23,584 nucleotides of DNA from Thermoplasmatales archaeon (GTDB taxonomy: Archaea; Thermoplasmatota; JASEFT01; JAUWIS01), in assembly GCA_030019485.1 (NCBI GenBank), contig JASEEW010000006.1, positions 1-23,584 on the forward strand, in the 5' to 3' direction. Numbering within the stretch: the stretch's first letter is position 1; each line of letters begins with the position of its first letter. The position numbers and the translations under genes were made by a program. Under the pieces are notes generated by a model, which saw only the letters and a list, made by a program, of their open reading frames with translations, did not search any database and was not told where the DNA came from. Of this stretch, positions 1-6,606 are shown one piece after another.

Positions 1-342
1 TATTGTACACATGCAATTTGGTCATTATCTCAAGCGGATATCAAAGTGTTCACAAGGGTGTATGAGTGGGATGAGAATGGACACTTTGTGGACTGTCATG
101 AGGTAAGGATGTATACATTGAGTAGCAGTGGTAATGAAAACAAGTATGTAAACAAGAATATAAAGGACGGCATGAAGATTACATGGACACCTGGTCACTA
201 CTACAGTACTGAGATTGCTGTTCATACACATGCCACTGCCTCATCCCAGTGGATATCATATAAAGAATCCATATTCTTTTCATTTTCTAGTGCAGCCGCA
301 AGAACTCATATGGAGAGTACAACATGGTATATTCAAAGTTGA
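1..342 (+). CDS. 3' end of an unrecognised protein (partial)
   Basis: The reading frame is open from the first base of the window to a TGA at 340-342, giving at least 113 residues; the true start lies upstream. The internal GTG at 46 is not a convincing start, because nothing like GGTGA or GGAGG precedes it and the frame is already open. The peptide is rich in Tyr, Ser, Thr and aromatic residues with alternating polarity, as in beta-sheet extracellular domains, and has no C-terminal membrane segment. I do not recognise a family. It overlaps the next gene by 19 bases, so the two are probably co-transcribed. It is not uL3, which normally precedes uL4 in archaea. Confidence 0.6.
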   Translation, partial: YCTHAIWSLSQADIKVFTRVYEWDENGHFVDCHEVRMYTLSSSGNENKYVNKNIKDGMKITWTPGHYYSTEIAVHTHATASSQWISYKESIFFSFSSAAARTHMESTTWYIQS

Positions 343-1631
343 TAAGGATAAAAAAGAAGACAGATACGGGTAAATGGAAGCCTTTAGCAGTGTCGCTATT
401 ATTTATCTGCCTTTTGCTTCCTGTTTTCCCATTTGTGGCGGAAGCAGGGTCAGCAGAAAAATCTATTTATACAACAGTGTGGGAGGATGATTATGGTGAT
501 GTGGTTTGGGGTGATCCCAATGTTACTACGGATAAAAAACCGCATATCGATCTTAAAGCCTGCTATGTTGGAAACAACAACACAACACTTTTCATAAGAA
601 TGGATGTTTACGGAAGTATAAAAGATAATGATAATGTCATCTATATATGTCAGTTTGAAACATACGGGGATGCGGCTGGGGTAAATTATAAAAATAAACG
701 GGCAGTTTTCTCTACAAGTGGGGGTGCAAGTCATGATATACCTGCATACTATACAGGGTCATCTCTATTTTTTGAGGTTCCTATAGGGTATTTTGAGAAT
801 GCAGAATGTATTTGGAACGGCTCAATGTTGGGGGTTTGGCCTAGGGCGGATGACCATAGTTATGAATGGTACACAGATTCTATTGAGATACATAGATACA
901 ATCTTACAAACTATCGTGAGCGAGAAGGTTTTCCGAGGGCATATATTGAGTATATTTTACCAAGTCCTGCTATAGCAGGAGATACTGTTTATTTTTCAGG
1001 GTATGGTATAACATCAGAGAACGCATCTATTGTTGAGTATGAGTGGATTGTCAATGGAGAACTCATGAGCAATCAATCATCATTTGCTATAGAGAATATT
1101 TCTACCGGCGCTTATATTTTCTTCAGAGTCAAAGATAGTAATAATAATTGGTCAAAACAAATAGTTGAAAGATTATATGTTGATTCTTCCGAGCTGCTTG
1201 ATTGGCCTGTTGTTAAAATTCTCTCTTTATCAAGCGGCGAAAAGGTTTCTGGGAATGTAAAAATTGCATATGAGGCACATAGTAAGGGTAACAGAACTCT
1301 TAAAAGAATAGAGTTACAAATAGACGCTGAGGATTGGATAACGATATTAGATGATCTAAATGTAAAAAATGTAAGTAGTCATTATTACTGGGATTCTACA
1401 AAGGTAGAGAATGGCTGGTATACGATACGCGTGAGAGCCTATGATGACACTGGGAATTGGTCTACTGATTTTCATATGGTTTACGTAGACAACACGATAT
1501 GGGGCATACCTAAAAAAGAGCTAACATTAATCTTCTCAATAGTTACTATAATGGGTGTAATCATAGCTTTGATAGCGATAAAGACAAAAATAAAGAAAAG
1601 GAAAAATATGATTGATGAGGGAATGATATGA
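324..1631 (+). CDS. Secreted, C-terminally anchored Ig-like surface protein
   Basis: 435 residues. Seen: a basic N-terminus followed by a hydrophobic segment (about residues 20-40) ending in an AEA signal-peptidase-like motif. Residues about 45-190 are beta-rich and unrecognised. A PKD/Ig-like domain follows at about 205-290 (note the VEYEWIVNGE and AYIFFRVKDS stretches), then a second Ig-like domain at about 295-390 (IRVRAYDDTGNW). A C-terminal membrane helix (about 397-420) precedes a Lys-rich cytoplasmic tail. This is the layout of an exported protein anchored at its C-terminus. The start is chosen because GGAGA lies about 9 bases upstream. The stop TGA overlaps the uL4 start by four bases (ATGA), so it is translationally coupled to a ribosomal gene, in the place where uL3 is expected. 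No enzymatic motif was seen; adhesion or cell-surface structure is an inference. Confidence 0.75.
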   Translation: MVYSKLIRIKKKTDTGKWKPLAVSLLFICLLLPVFPFVAEAGSAEKSIYTTVWEDDYGDVVWGDPNVTTDKKPHIDLKACYVGNNNTTLFIRMDVYGSIKDNDNVIYICQFETYGDAAGVNYKNKRAVFSTSGGASHDIPAYYTGSSLFFEVPIGYFENAECIWNGSMLGVWPRADDHSYEWYTDSIEIHRYNLTNYREREGFPRAYIEYILPSPAIAGDTVYFSGYGITSENASIVEYEWIVNGELMSNQSSFAIENISTGAYIFFRVKDSNNNWSKQIVERLYVDSSELLDWPVVKILSLSSGEKVSGNVKIAYEAHSKGNRTLKRIELQIDAEDWITILDDLNVKNVSSHYYWDSTKVENGWYTIRVRAYDDTGNWSTDFHMVYVDNTIWGIPKKELTLIFSIVTIMGVIIALIAIKTKIKKRKNMIDEGMI

Positions 1632-2428
1632 AGAAAAAAGAATTATCTACGGGAAAAACAGACAAAAAAAATGAGATTAATGTTTACTCTGTTGATGGAA
1701 AAATCAAAAAAAGAATGAAACTGTCAGAGCTGTTCAATGAACCGCTCAGGATTGATCTCATCATGAAAGCAGTGAAGAGCAGCAGGGCGAACAGACGTCA
1801 GAGATATGGTTCAAGTAAAGAATCAGGGAAAAGGCATGCAGTACATTCCGTCGGAAAAGGGTTTGGTATGTCAAGGGTGCCCAGACTTCAGGACAGAACA
1901 GGCAGTTTTGCCCCTGGTACCGTGGGCGGGAGAAGGGCGCATCCCCCAAAATCTGAGAAAAAATGGAAGGAAAAAATGAATAAAAAAGAAAAAAGAAAAG
2001 CTGTGAGGTCAGCGATTGCGGCAACATCCAGCAAAGAGATTGTAATTAAAAGGGGTCATGTTTTTAATGAAAAAATTACCCTTCCAGTTGTTGTTGAGGA
2101 CGATTTCGAAAACATGAAGACAACCAAAGAGGTCATAAATGTTTTTCAGTCTATAGGTGTTTATGATGATATTTTAAGGGCAAAAAACAACTGCCATATA
2201 AGAGCCGGAAAAGGAAAAGGCAGGGGCAGAAAATACAGAATACCAAAAAGTGTTTTGGTTGTTGTTTCAAAAAAAAGAGGGATTGAAAAATCTGTTAATA
2301 ATCTTTTAGGTGTGGACATAGTGACATTAAAGGGTTTGAATGCAGAGTTACTCGCACCAGGTGGTGCGCCTGGCAGGTTAACGGTTTTTTCCGAAAGCGC
2401 ATTCAAGGAGGTTGGTAAAATTGAGTGA
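1628..2428 (+). CDS. rpl4: Large-subunit ribosomal protein uL4
   Basis: 266 residues, the usual length of archaeal uL4. The conserved start of the fold (INVYSVDGK) begins at about residue 17. The hallmark loop that lines the peptide exit tunnel lies at about residues 55-105, with RQRYGSSKESGKRHAVHSVG and a downstream RRAHPPK motif. The C-terminal half has the RAGKGKGRGRKYR stretch typical of archaea and eukaryotes. GAGGG lies 7 bases before ATG 1628. No in-frame start lies closer to the conserved region, so the protein has about 15 extra Lys-rich N-terminal residues. Its start overlaps the stop of the surface-protein gene (ATGA). Its last codons overlap uL23, and the AAGGAGG near its 3' end serves as the uL23 ribosome binding site. 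Confidence 0.95.
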   Translation: MKKKELSTGKTDKKNEINVYSVDGKIKKRMKLSELFNEPLRIDLIMKAVKSSRANRRQRYGSSKESGKRHAVHSVGKGFGMSRVPRLQDRTGSFAPGTVGGRRAHPPKSEKKWKEKMNKKEKRKAVRSAIAATSSKEIVIKRGHVFNEKITLPVVVEDDFENMKTTKEVINVFQSIGVYDDILRAKNNCHIRAGKGKGRGRKYRIPKSVLVVVSKKRGIEKSVNNLLGVDIVTLKGLNAELLAPGGAPGRLTVFSESAFKEVGKIE

Positions 2429-2672
2429 GATTATTTTTCATCCTTATGTTACAGAAAAAACAATGAATCTTATGGAAAAAGAAAACAAGCTTGAGTTTGT
2501 TGTTAGAAGAAATGCAAAAAAGAATGAGATTAAAAAAGCAGTGGAGGAGATGTTTGCGGTAAAAGTAGAGGATGTGAACACAAGAATAAGGCATGACGGG
2601 AAGCACGCTGTTGTGAAACTTGCAGAGGGTTATTCTGCTGAGGATATTGGAATGAGAATCGGGGTGTTCTAA
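2421..2672 (+). CDS. rpl23: Large-subunit ribosomal protein uL23
   Basis: 83 residues from TTG 2421 (MSEIIFHPYVTEKTMNLM). It binds 23S rRNA at the exit of the peptide tunnel and is the docking site for SRP and the translocon. The conserved PYVTEK motif, the KLEFVVRRNAKKNEIKKAVEE helix region and the VEDVNTRI segment mark the family. TTG 2412 is an alternative, but AAGGAGG at 2405-2411 abuts it. From 2421 the spacing is a normal nine bases, so 2421 is preferred. The gene overlaps uL4 by eight bases. Its final 12 bases (GGGGTGTTCTAA) are repeated exactly in front of and into the uL2 start, flanking an inserted element. Confidence 0.93.
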   Translation: MSEIIFHPYVTEKTMNLMEKENKLEFVVRRNAKKNEIKKAVEEMFAVKVEDVNTRIRHDGKHAVVKLAEGYSAEDIGMRIGVF

Positions 2673-2906
2673 AGGTGTAAGTGGTAAGGTGTAAGTGGTA
2701 AGTATGGATAAGATAAAGGGGTTTAAGGAACTGGGAGTGTGGCAGAAAGGCCATAAACTCGTATTAGACATCTATGATGTTACACAAAAATTTCCAAAAG
2801 ATGAAAAGAAAGAAATTGGTAAAATGTTGAATGGACTTATTAAGTCATTAAATGGAAAAAAGAAACCCGCCCTTACACCTTACACCTTAAACCTTAAACC
2901 TTATAG
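2673..2906 (+). mobile_element. Inserted inverted-heptamer element E1, carrying an S23-like ORF remnant
   Basis: Flanked by a perfect 12-bp direct repeat GGGGTGTTCTAA (2661-2672 and 2907-2918), consistent with a target-site duplication. The repeat holds the last codons and stop of uL23 and the ribosome binding site and first base of the uL2 start, so both genes are intact. Left arm: four heptamers at 2674-2701, alternating GGTGTAA and GTGGTAA. Right arm, read on the minus strand: four heptamers at 2873-2900 (two GGTTTAA, two GGTGTAA), then GGG (2870-2872 on the plus strand). The arms can pair as a long stem. Between them lies a small in-frame gene related to the four-helix-bundle / 23S rRNA intervening-sequence protein family. 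Uncertain: the mobilisation mechanism and whether the element can still move. Confidence 0.85.
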
Positions 2907-2925
2907 GGGGTGTTCTAATGGGTAA
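2704..2925 (+). pseudogene. Internally deleted four-helix-bundle (S23 / 23S rRNA intervening-sequence protein family) ORF
   Basis: From ATG 2704 the first about 34 residues read FKELGVWQKGHKLVLDIYDV then TQKFPKDEK, the typical N-terminal helix of the S23 family (Pfam 23S_rRNA_IVP, TIGR02436 'four helix bundle protein'). This runs straight into KEIGKMLNGLIKSLN, which matches the family's C-terminal helix. The family is usually about 115-125 residues, so roughly 70 central residues (the GLTSQ and NIAEG regions) are missing in frame. From about residue 52 the reading frame runs through the right heptamer arm (LTPYTLNLKPY) and ends eight bases inside uL2. Family assignment is from remembered consensus; no search was run. 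It is probably non-functional. The arm-derived C-terminus shows that the ORF and the arms form one unit. Confidence 0.7.
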
Positions 2926-3610
2926 AAGAATCATTTCAAGGAGAAGGGGCAGTGGCGGAATATATTCTGCGCCAAGCCACAAGTACAAGGCGGATGTGAA
3001 ATATCCCAAGGGCGATAATGTCTCAGGTGTTGTAACCGAGTTTATTCATGACCCTGGGAGGACTGCTCCACTTGCAGTTGTGGATTTTAATGGTAAAAAG
3101 GAATTCATGCTCCCGGCCGAAGGAGTAACAACAGGCCAGAGTATTTCAATTGGAGCATCATTTGGGCATGGAAACGTATTACCAATTGGAAGTATTCCTG
3201 AAGGTACAAAAATATTTAACATAGAGGGTGAATTTGGTGATGGGGGGAAATTTGTCAGGTCTGGGGGAACATTTGCAACAATTATCAGCCATGGTGAGAG
3301 AACAGTTGTTCAGCTCCCCTCCGGGAAGTTCAAATCACTCAGCTCTAAATGCAGGGCGACCATTGGTGTTGTGTCAGGTGGCGGAAGACCTGAGAAACCA
3401 TGGGCAAAGGCAGGAAAAAAATATCATGCTATGAGAAGCAAGGCAAAGGTGTATCCAATAGTAAGCGGAGTGGCTATGAACCCTGTTGACCATCCTCATG
3501 GTGGGGGCAGTCATCAGCATGTCGGCAAAACATCGTCGCTTCCGAGAGGCGCTCCTCCCGGAAGGAAGGTTGGGCATATTGCCCCTAAGAGAACAGGTAA
3601 GGTGAAATGA
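2918..3610 (+). CDS. rpl2: Large-subunit ribosomal protein uL2
   Basis: 230 residues, close to the usual archaeal length. It helps organise the peptidyl-transferase centre and subunit joining. Diagnostic regions: N-terminal GKRIISRRRGSGG; the central beta-barrel with GASFGHGNVLPIGSIPEGT; and the C-terminal SGVAMNPVDHPHGGGSHQH stretch (about residues 182-200), which holds the conserved histidine region near the catalytic centre. The start ATG 2918 is preceded by GGGGGTG, inside the right copy of the 12-bp repeat that borders element E1. Before that insertion the uL23 stop and uL2 start would have overlapped by one base (TAATG). The stop TGA at 3608-3610 is inside the left copy of the repeat bordering element E2. 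Confidence 0.96.
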   Translation: MGKRIISRRRGSGGIYSAPSHKYKADVKYPKGDNVSGVVTEFIHDPGRTAPLAVVDFNGKKEFMLPAEGVTTGQSISIGASFGHGNVLPIGSIPEGTKIFNIEGEFGDGGKFVRSGGTFATIISHGERTVVQLPSGKFKSLSSKCRATIGVVSGGGRPEKPWAKAGKKYHAMRSKAKVYPIVSGVAMNPVDHPHGGGSHQHVGKTSSLPRGAPPGRKVGHIAPKRTGKVK

Positions 3611-3612
3611 TG

Positions 3613-3698
3613 AGAGTAGTTAGGGTCAAGGAGTTAGGGGTCAGGGGGAAAAACTGTTCCCTAACCCCTGACTACTGGCTACTAACTACTACACATGG
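3613..3698 (+). mobile_element. Inserted inverted-heptamer element E2 (86 bp)
   Basis: Flanked by a perfect 12-bp direct repeat GGTGAAATGATG (3601-3612, 3699-3710). The left copy holds the uL2 stop; the right copy holds the uS19 ribosome binding site and start. Left arm: four degenerate heptamers of form GKRGNYA at 3616-3643, then GGG. Loop: an A-rich dozen bases at 3647-3658. Right arm: CCC, then four heptamers in complement at 3662-3689, followed by TACACATGG. The inner two heptamers of each arm pair nearly perfectly. There is no ORF. It shares its arms and its CATGGGGT right border with E3 and E4. Confidence 0.85.
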
Positions 3699-3707
3699 GG
3701 TGAAATG

Positions 3708-4124
3708 ATGGCTGAAAGAGAAAGGAAAAAAATTGTTACAAGGAGAAAAAAAGAGTTTACATACAGGGGTCATACTTTAGAACAGATGCAGGCAATGCCA
3801 AAGGATGAGCTCATAAAAATACTGCCTGCAAGGGCCAGAAGGTCACTGAAAAGAGGACATAGTGAAGAAAGTCAAACATTTTGGAAACAGGTGAGAAAAG
3901 GCAAAGAGATCGTTGAAACACACGGGAGAGACATCATTGTGCTGCCAGAACTTGTCGGCAGAAAGATCGGGATTCATAATGGTAAAGAGTTCAGGGTTGT
4001 TGAGATAATCCCAGAAATGATCGGGCATTATCTTGGAGAGTTCGCATTAACAAGAAGGTTTGGCACTCATTCAGGACCTGGTGTTGGTGCGACAAGGTCA
4101 AGCAAGTACCTGCCACTTAGGTGA
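3708..4124 (+). CDS. rps19: Small-subunit ribosomal protein uS19
   Basis: 138 residues from ATG 3708; the in-frame ATG 3705 is possible, but 3708 gives four bases after GGTGA, close to the five seen elsewhere in this operon. It sits in the head of the small subunit and contacts uS13 and the A-site finger. Seen: FTYRGHTLEQMQ near the N-terminus; the conserved core IIVLPELVGRKIGIHNGKEF; and the C-terminal MIGHYLGEFALTRRFGTHSG motif, typical of the archaeal/eukaryotic S15e-type family with its long N-terminal extension. The stop TGA (4122-4124) is six bases before the uL22 ATG, and GGTGA at the stop acts as the uL22 ribosome binding site. Confidence 0.95.
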   Translation: MAERERKKIVTRRKKEFTYRGHTLEQMQAMPKDELIKILPARARRSLKRGHSEESQTFWKQVRKGKEIVETHGRDIIVLPELVGRKIGIHNGKEFRVVEIIPEMIGHYLGEFALTRRFGTHSGPGVGATRSSKYLPLR

Positions 4125-4129
4125 AAGAC

Positions 4130-4591
4130 ATGGCGAAGATTGATTACTCAGTAAAGGTTGAACCTGAAAACACATCAAAGGCTATTGGCAGGGAGCTGCA
4201 TATTTCGCCAAAAAAATCCATGGAGATATGCAAGATGATAAAGGGAATGAAAACAACCCTGGCAAAAAGTTTCCTCGAGGATGTTATAGCATTGAAAAAA
4301 CCTGTGCCGTTTAGAAGATTCAAGAGGGATGTGCCGCACAGGAAAGGAAAAGGAATCATGTCTGGCAGATATCCGAAAAATGCTGCTTTAGGCATACTGC
4401 AAACAATAGAGCATGCAGAGCATAATGCAGAATACAAGGGACTTGACCCCGAGGTTATGTTTATTAACCATGCTGCTGCGCACAGGGGACAGATAACCCA
4501 GGGCAGGATGCCCAGAGCAATGGGCAGGGCAACAGCAAAAAACAAACATACAACAAACATTGAAATAATATTAAAGGAAAGTGAGGAATAA
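4130..4591 (+). CDS. rpl22: Large-subunit ribosomal protein uL22
   Basis: 153 residues from ATG 4130, chosen over GTG 4121 because AGGTGA ends five bases before it, the spacing used by most genes here. Its beta-hairpin lines the exit tunnel opposite uL4. Family marks: the N-terminal ELHISPKKSMEICKMIKGM; the central VPFRRFKRDVPHRKG; and a C-terminal region with the hairpin tip (HRGQITQGRMPRAMGRAT) followed by a strand ending NIEIILKE. The gene ends with TAA directly before the uS3 ATG, with no spacer, and GTGAGGA in its last codons serves uS3. Confidence 0.95.
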   Translation: MAKIDYSVKVEPENTSKAIGRELHISPKKSMEICKMIKGMKTTLAKSFLEDVIALKKPVPFRRFKRDVPHRKGKGIMSGRYPKNAALGILQTIEHAEHNAEYKGLDPEVMFINHAAAHRGQITQGRMPRAMGRATAKNKHTTNIEIILKESEE

Positions 4592-5335
4592 ATGGTAAGC
4601 GAAAGGAAGTTTATATCGGAAAATGTTAGAAGGGTGCTGCTCAAGGAGCACATCAGAAAAGAGGTTGAAAGAGCAGGCTTTGGCGGGCTTGAAATTCAGA
4701 GAACACCAATGGGCACAAGGGTAACACTGATTGCTGAAAGACCTGGGATGGTGATTGGGAAAGATGGAAGAGCAATCAAAAATCTAACAGAAACAATCGA
4801 AAAAAAATTCGCATTTGACAATCCCCAGATTGAGGTAGAGGAGGTTAAAAACCCAAATCTGAATGCCAACATTATGGCAAGAAAACTTGCAGATTCGCTT
4901 GAGAGGGGATGGAAGTTCAGAAGAGCAGGTCATTCAACTGTTCAGAAAATCATGGAAGCAGGTGCAAAAGGATGTCAGGTGATAATTGCAGGAAAACTCA
5001 CAGGTGAGCGGCACAGGACTGCAAAGTTCACAGCAGGACACATAAAGCACAGTGGTGAGACAGCAAGCATATGGATGGAAAAAGGTTATGCAACCGCGTT
5101 AACAAAACCAGGCATATTGGGCGTAAAGGTTCTGATAATGAATCCTGATGCAAAACTACCGGATGAAATCAGGATACTGACAGCAGAAAAAGGGATGGAA
5201 GAAAAAAAACCTGAGAAAACTGAAGAAAAAAAGAAGGAGGAAAAAAAAGAAGAAGTGAAAAAGGCAAGCAATATTATAAAAAAACTGAAAAAAAAGATTA
5301 AGGAACCAGGGGTGCTTGAAGAGGTTGAAGTATGA
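4592..5335 (+). CDS. rps3: Small-subunit ribosomal protein uS3, with charged tail
   Basis: 247 residues. The N-terminal KH type-2 domain has the GKDG loop at residues 56-59 (GMVIGKDGRAIKN), which binds 16S rRNA at the mRNA entry channel. The C-terminal S3 domain runs to about residue 195 (GHIKHSGETASIWMEKGYA). From about residue 202 to 234 the protein is almost only Lys and Glu, ending with a more ordinary ASNIIKKLKKK segment. Archaeal uS3 often has a short charged tail, so this is an extreme rather than a unique case. The start follows the uL22 stop with no gap. The stop overlaps uL29 (ATGA), pointing to coupled translation. Confidence 0.95.
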   Translation: MVSERKFISENVRRVLLKEHIRKEVERAGFGGLEIQRTPMGTRVTLIAERPGMVIGKDGRAIKNLTETIEKKFAFDNPQIEVEEVKNPNLNANIMARKLADSLERGWKFRRAGHSTVQKIMEAGAKGCQVIIAGKLTGERHRTAKFTAGHIKHSGETASIWMEKGYATALTKPGILGVKVLIMNPDAKLPDEIRILTAEKGMEEKKPEKTEEKKKEEKKEEVKKASNIIKKLKKKIKEPGVLEEVEV

Positions 5336-5523
5336 AAGCAAAGGAAATCAGGGAGATGACATCTGAGGACAGGGAGAAAAAACTTAAGGAAATGAGAATT
5401 ACGCTCATGCATGAAAGGGGTGTAGCAGCCATGGGCGGCGCACCATCAAATCCTGGCAGGATAAGCACACTGAGGAAGGATATTGCCAGGATACTAACCA
5501 TAATAAGGGAGGAAAGAAAGTAG
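5332..5523 (+). CDS. rpl29: Large-subunit ribosomal protein uL29
   Basis: 63 residues, two long helices, the normal size. uL29 sits near the tunnel exit beside uL23. Family signals: MKAKEIREMTSEDREKKLKE at the N-terminus and the C-terminal PGRISTLRKDIARILTIIREE helix. The start overlaps the uS3 stop by four bases (ATGA). The stop TAG shares its G with the GTG start of aIF1, and GGGAGG in its last codons is the aIF1 ribosome binding site. Confidence 0.93.
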   Translation: MKAKEIREMTSEDREKKLKEMRITLMHERGVAAMGGAPSNPGRISTLRKDIARILTIIREERK

Positions 5524-5819
5524 TGGCTGAAATATGTCCGATCTGTGGACTGCCAAAGGAGCTCTGTGTTTGCGAAGAAATTGCGAGAGAACAGCAGAAA
5601 ATCAAAATATACACCGAGAAAAGAAGATACGGCAAAACCGTAACCATTGTAGAAGGAATAAAATCTGATATAGACATAAACGATCTTGCAAAAAAACTGA
5701 AAACAGAATGCGCGTCCGGCGGAACAGTAAAAAACGGGAACATTGAGCTGCAAGGGGACCATAAAACAAAGGTGCAAGGGGCGTTAAAGAAAATAGGCTT
5801 CATTGCAGAGATAAGATGA
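5523..5819 (+). CDS. sui1: Translation initiation factor aIF1 (SUI1 family)
   Basis: 98 residues starting with GTG. It acts on the small subunit during start-codon selection. Seen: an N-terminal Cys cluster CPICGLPKELCVC (residues 5-17) that can form a small zinc ribbon, as in many archaeal SUI1 proteins, then the SUI1 fold with RRYGKTVTIVEGI, the LKTECASGGTVKNG loop and ELQGDHKTKVQGAL near the C-terminus. GTG is chosen because GGGAGG lies 11 bases upstream and it overlaps the uL29 stop by one base. The gene stop overlaps Rpp29 (ATGA). Presence of aIF1 and Rpp29 between uL29 and uS17 is the standard euryarchaeal arrangement. Confidence 0.93.
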   Translation: MAEICPICGLPKELCVCEEIAREQQKIKIYTEKRRYGKTVTIVEGIKSDIDINDLAKKLKTECASGGTVKNGNIELQGDHKTKVQGALKKIGFIAEIR

Positions 5820-6079
5820 GCAGAAAAACACTTGTCCAGGAAACACTGATAGGCCTGGAGGTTGAGGTCACAGAAGCCAGATGCAAAGAATACATCGGCT
5901 TAAAAGGCAGAATCATTGATGAAACAAGAAACACCTTCCTCCTTGAAAACGACAGAATAAGAAGGATTCCAAAAAAGGATGTAAAATTTGCAATCATAAC
6001 ATCAGAAGGGAAGCGCATAGAGGTAAACGGGTCTGCGCTCATGCACAGGCCTGAGGACAGAATCAAAAAAATAGGGTGA
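5816..6079 (+). CDS. rnp1: RNase P protein subunit Rpp29 (Pop4 homologue)
   Basis: 87 residues. Rpp29 is a protein subunit of archaeal RNase P, which trims the 5' leader of tRNA precursors; it pairs with Rpp21 on the specificity domain of the RNA. The Sm-like barrel is visible: IGLEVEVTEARCKEYIGLKG, then GRIIDETRNTFLLEN and RRIPKKDVKFAI. These are the usual family blocks, and the length matches. It starts in the ATGA overlap with aIF1. GGGTGA at its stop codon is the ribosome binding site of uS17. Confidence 0.92.
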   Translation: MSRKTLVQETLIGLEVEVTEARCKEYIGLKGRIIDETRNTFLLENDRIRRIPKKDVKFAIITSEGKRIEVNGSALMHRPEDRIKKIG

Positions 6080-6084
6080 AAGAA

Positions 6085-6432
6085 ATGGCTGAGAAAAAAA
6101 CAAAGAAAAGGTATGACATTGGTGTGGACGTTAAAATACCTGAAAATGTGTGTGATGACAAAAAATGCCCATTTCATGGCAGTCTGTCTGTAAGAGGACA
6201 GATGATTGAAGGAATGGTTGTAAGCAGCAAAATGAAAAACACGGTCATAGTGGAAAAGGAGAGGCTGAGGTACATTCCTAAATATGAAAGATATGAAAAA
6301 AGAACAGGCAGATACCCCGCGCACAACCCGCCATGCATAAACGCAGGTGCTGGGGACAGGGTTAAAATCATGGAATGCAGAAAACTCAGTAAAACTGTTG
6401 CATTCGCAGTTATTGAAAAAATTGGAGGATAA
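6085..6432 (+). CDS. rps17: Small-subunit ribosomal protein uS17
   Basis: 115 residues from ATG 6085; GTG 6076 is in frame, but GGGTGA five bases before ATG 6085 matches the operon pattern. It is a primary 16S rRNA binder with an OB fold. Seen: DDKKCPFHGSLSVRGQMIEG, then VVSSKMKNTVIVEKERLRYI, YERYEKR and NPPCINAGAGDRVKIMECR. The CPFHG motif is characteristic of the archaeal/eukaryotic type. Its stop TAA lies inside the left flank repeat of element E3. Before that insertion its stop was probably followed after one base by the uL14 ATG. Confidence 0.95.
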   Translation: MAEKKTKKRYDIGVDVKIPENVCDDKKCPFHGSLSVRGQMIEGMVVSSKMKNTVIVEKERLRYIPKYERYEKRTGRYPAHNPPCINAGAGDRVKIMECRKLSKTVAFAVIEKIGG

Positions 6433-6437
6433 TATGA

Positions 6438-6598
6438 GAGTAGTTAGTAGCCAGGGATTAGGGATTAGGGGCGTTCAAGTAGCCAGTAGTCAGAAGTTAG
6501 GGTTTAGGGAAAAACAATTCCCTAGCTCCTATCTACTTGCCCCTAACTCCTTGCCAGCCCTAGCCCCTAACTACTGGCCCCTAACTACTATGCATGGG
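6438..6598 (+). mobile_element. Inserted inverted-heptamer element E3, nested double
   Basis: Flanks 6426-6437 and 6599-6610 agree at 9 of 12 positions, with a core GATAAYATGA that differs at one base of ten; the left contains the uS17 stop and the right the uL14 start. Outer arms: four heptamers plus GGG at 6440-6470, and CCC plus four complementary heptamers at 6558-6588. Inside sits a second pair: four heptamers plus GGG at 6479-6509, a ten-base A-rich loop, and CCC plus four heptamers at 6520-6550. Short spacers (6471-6478, 6551-6557) separate the two pairs. It ends in TGCATGGGGT, like E2 and E4. No real gene is inside: the open frame crossing it only translates heptamers. Confidence 0.82.
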
Positions 6599-6606
6599 GT
6601 GATAAC

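Noticed and set aside
2412..2420. TTG 2412 as the uL23 start.
   Set aside because: The Shine-Dalgarno sequence AAGGAGG abuts this codon; TTG 2421 has proper spacing and gives the usual N-terminus.
3613..3698. Reading the heptamer hairpins as transcription terminators.
   Set aside because: They lack a following T-tract, lie between essential co-directional genes and are bordered by direct repeats, which fits insertion better.
6438..6598. CRISPR-like array from repeated short motifs.
   Set aside because: Units are seven bases without unique spacers and are arranged as inverted arms; no cas genes are nearby.
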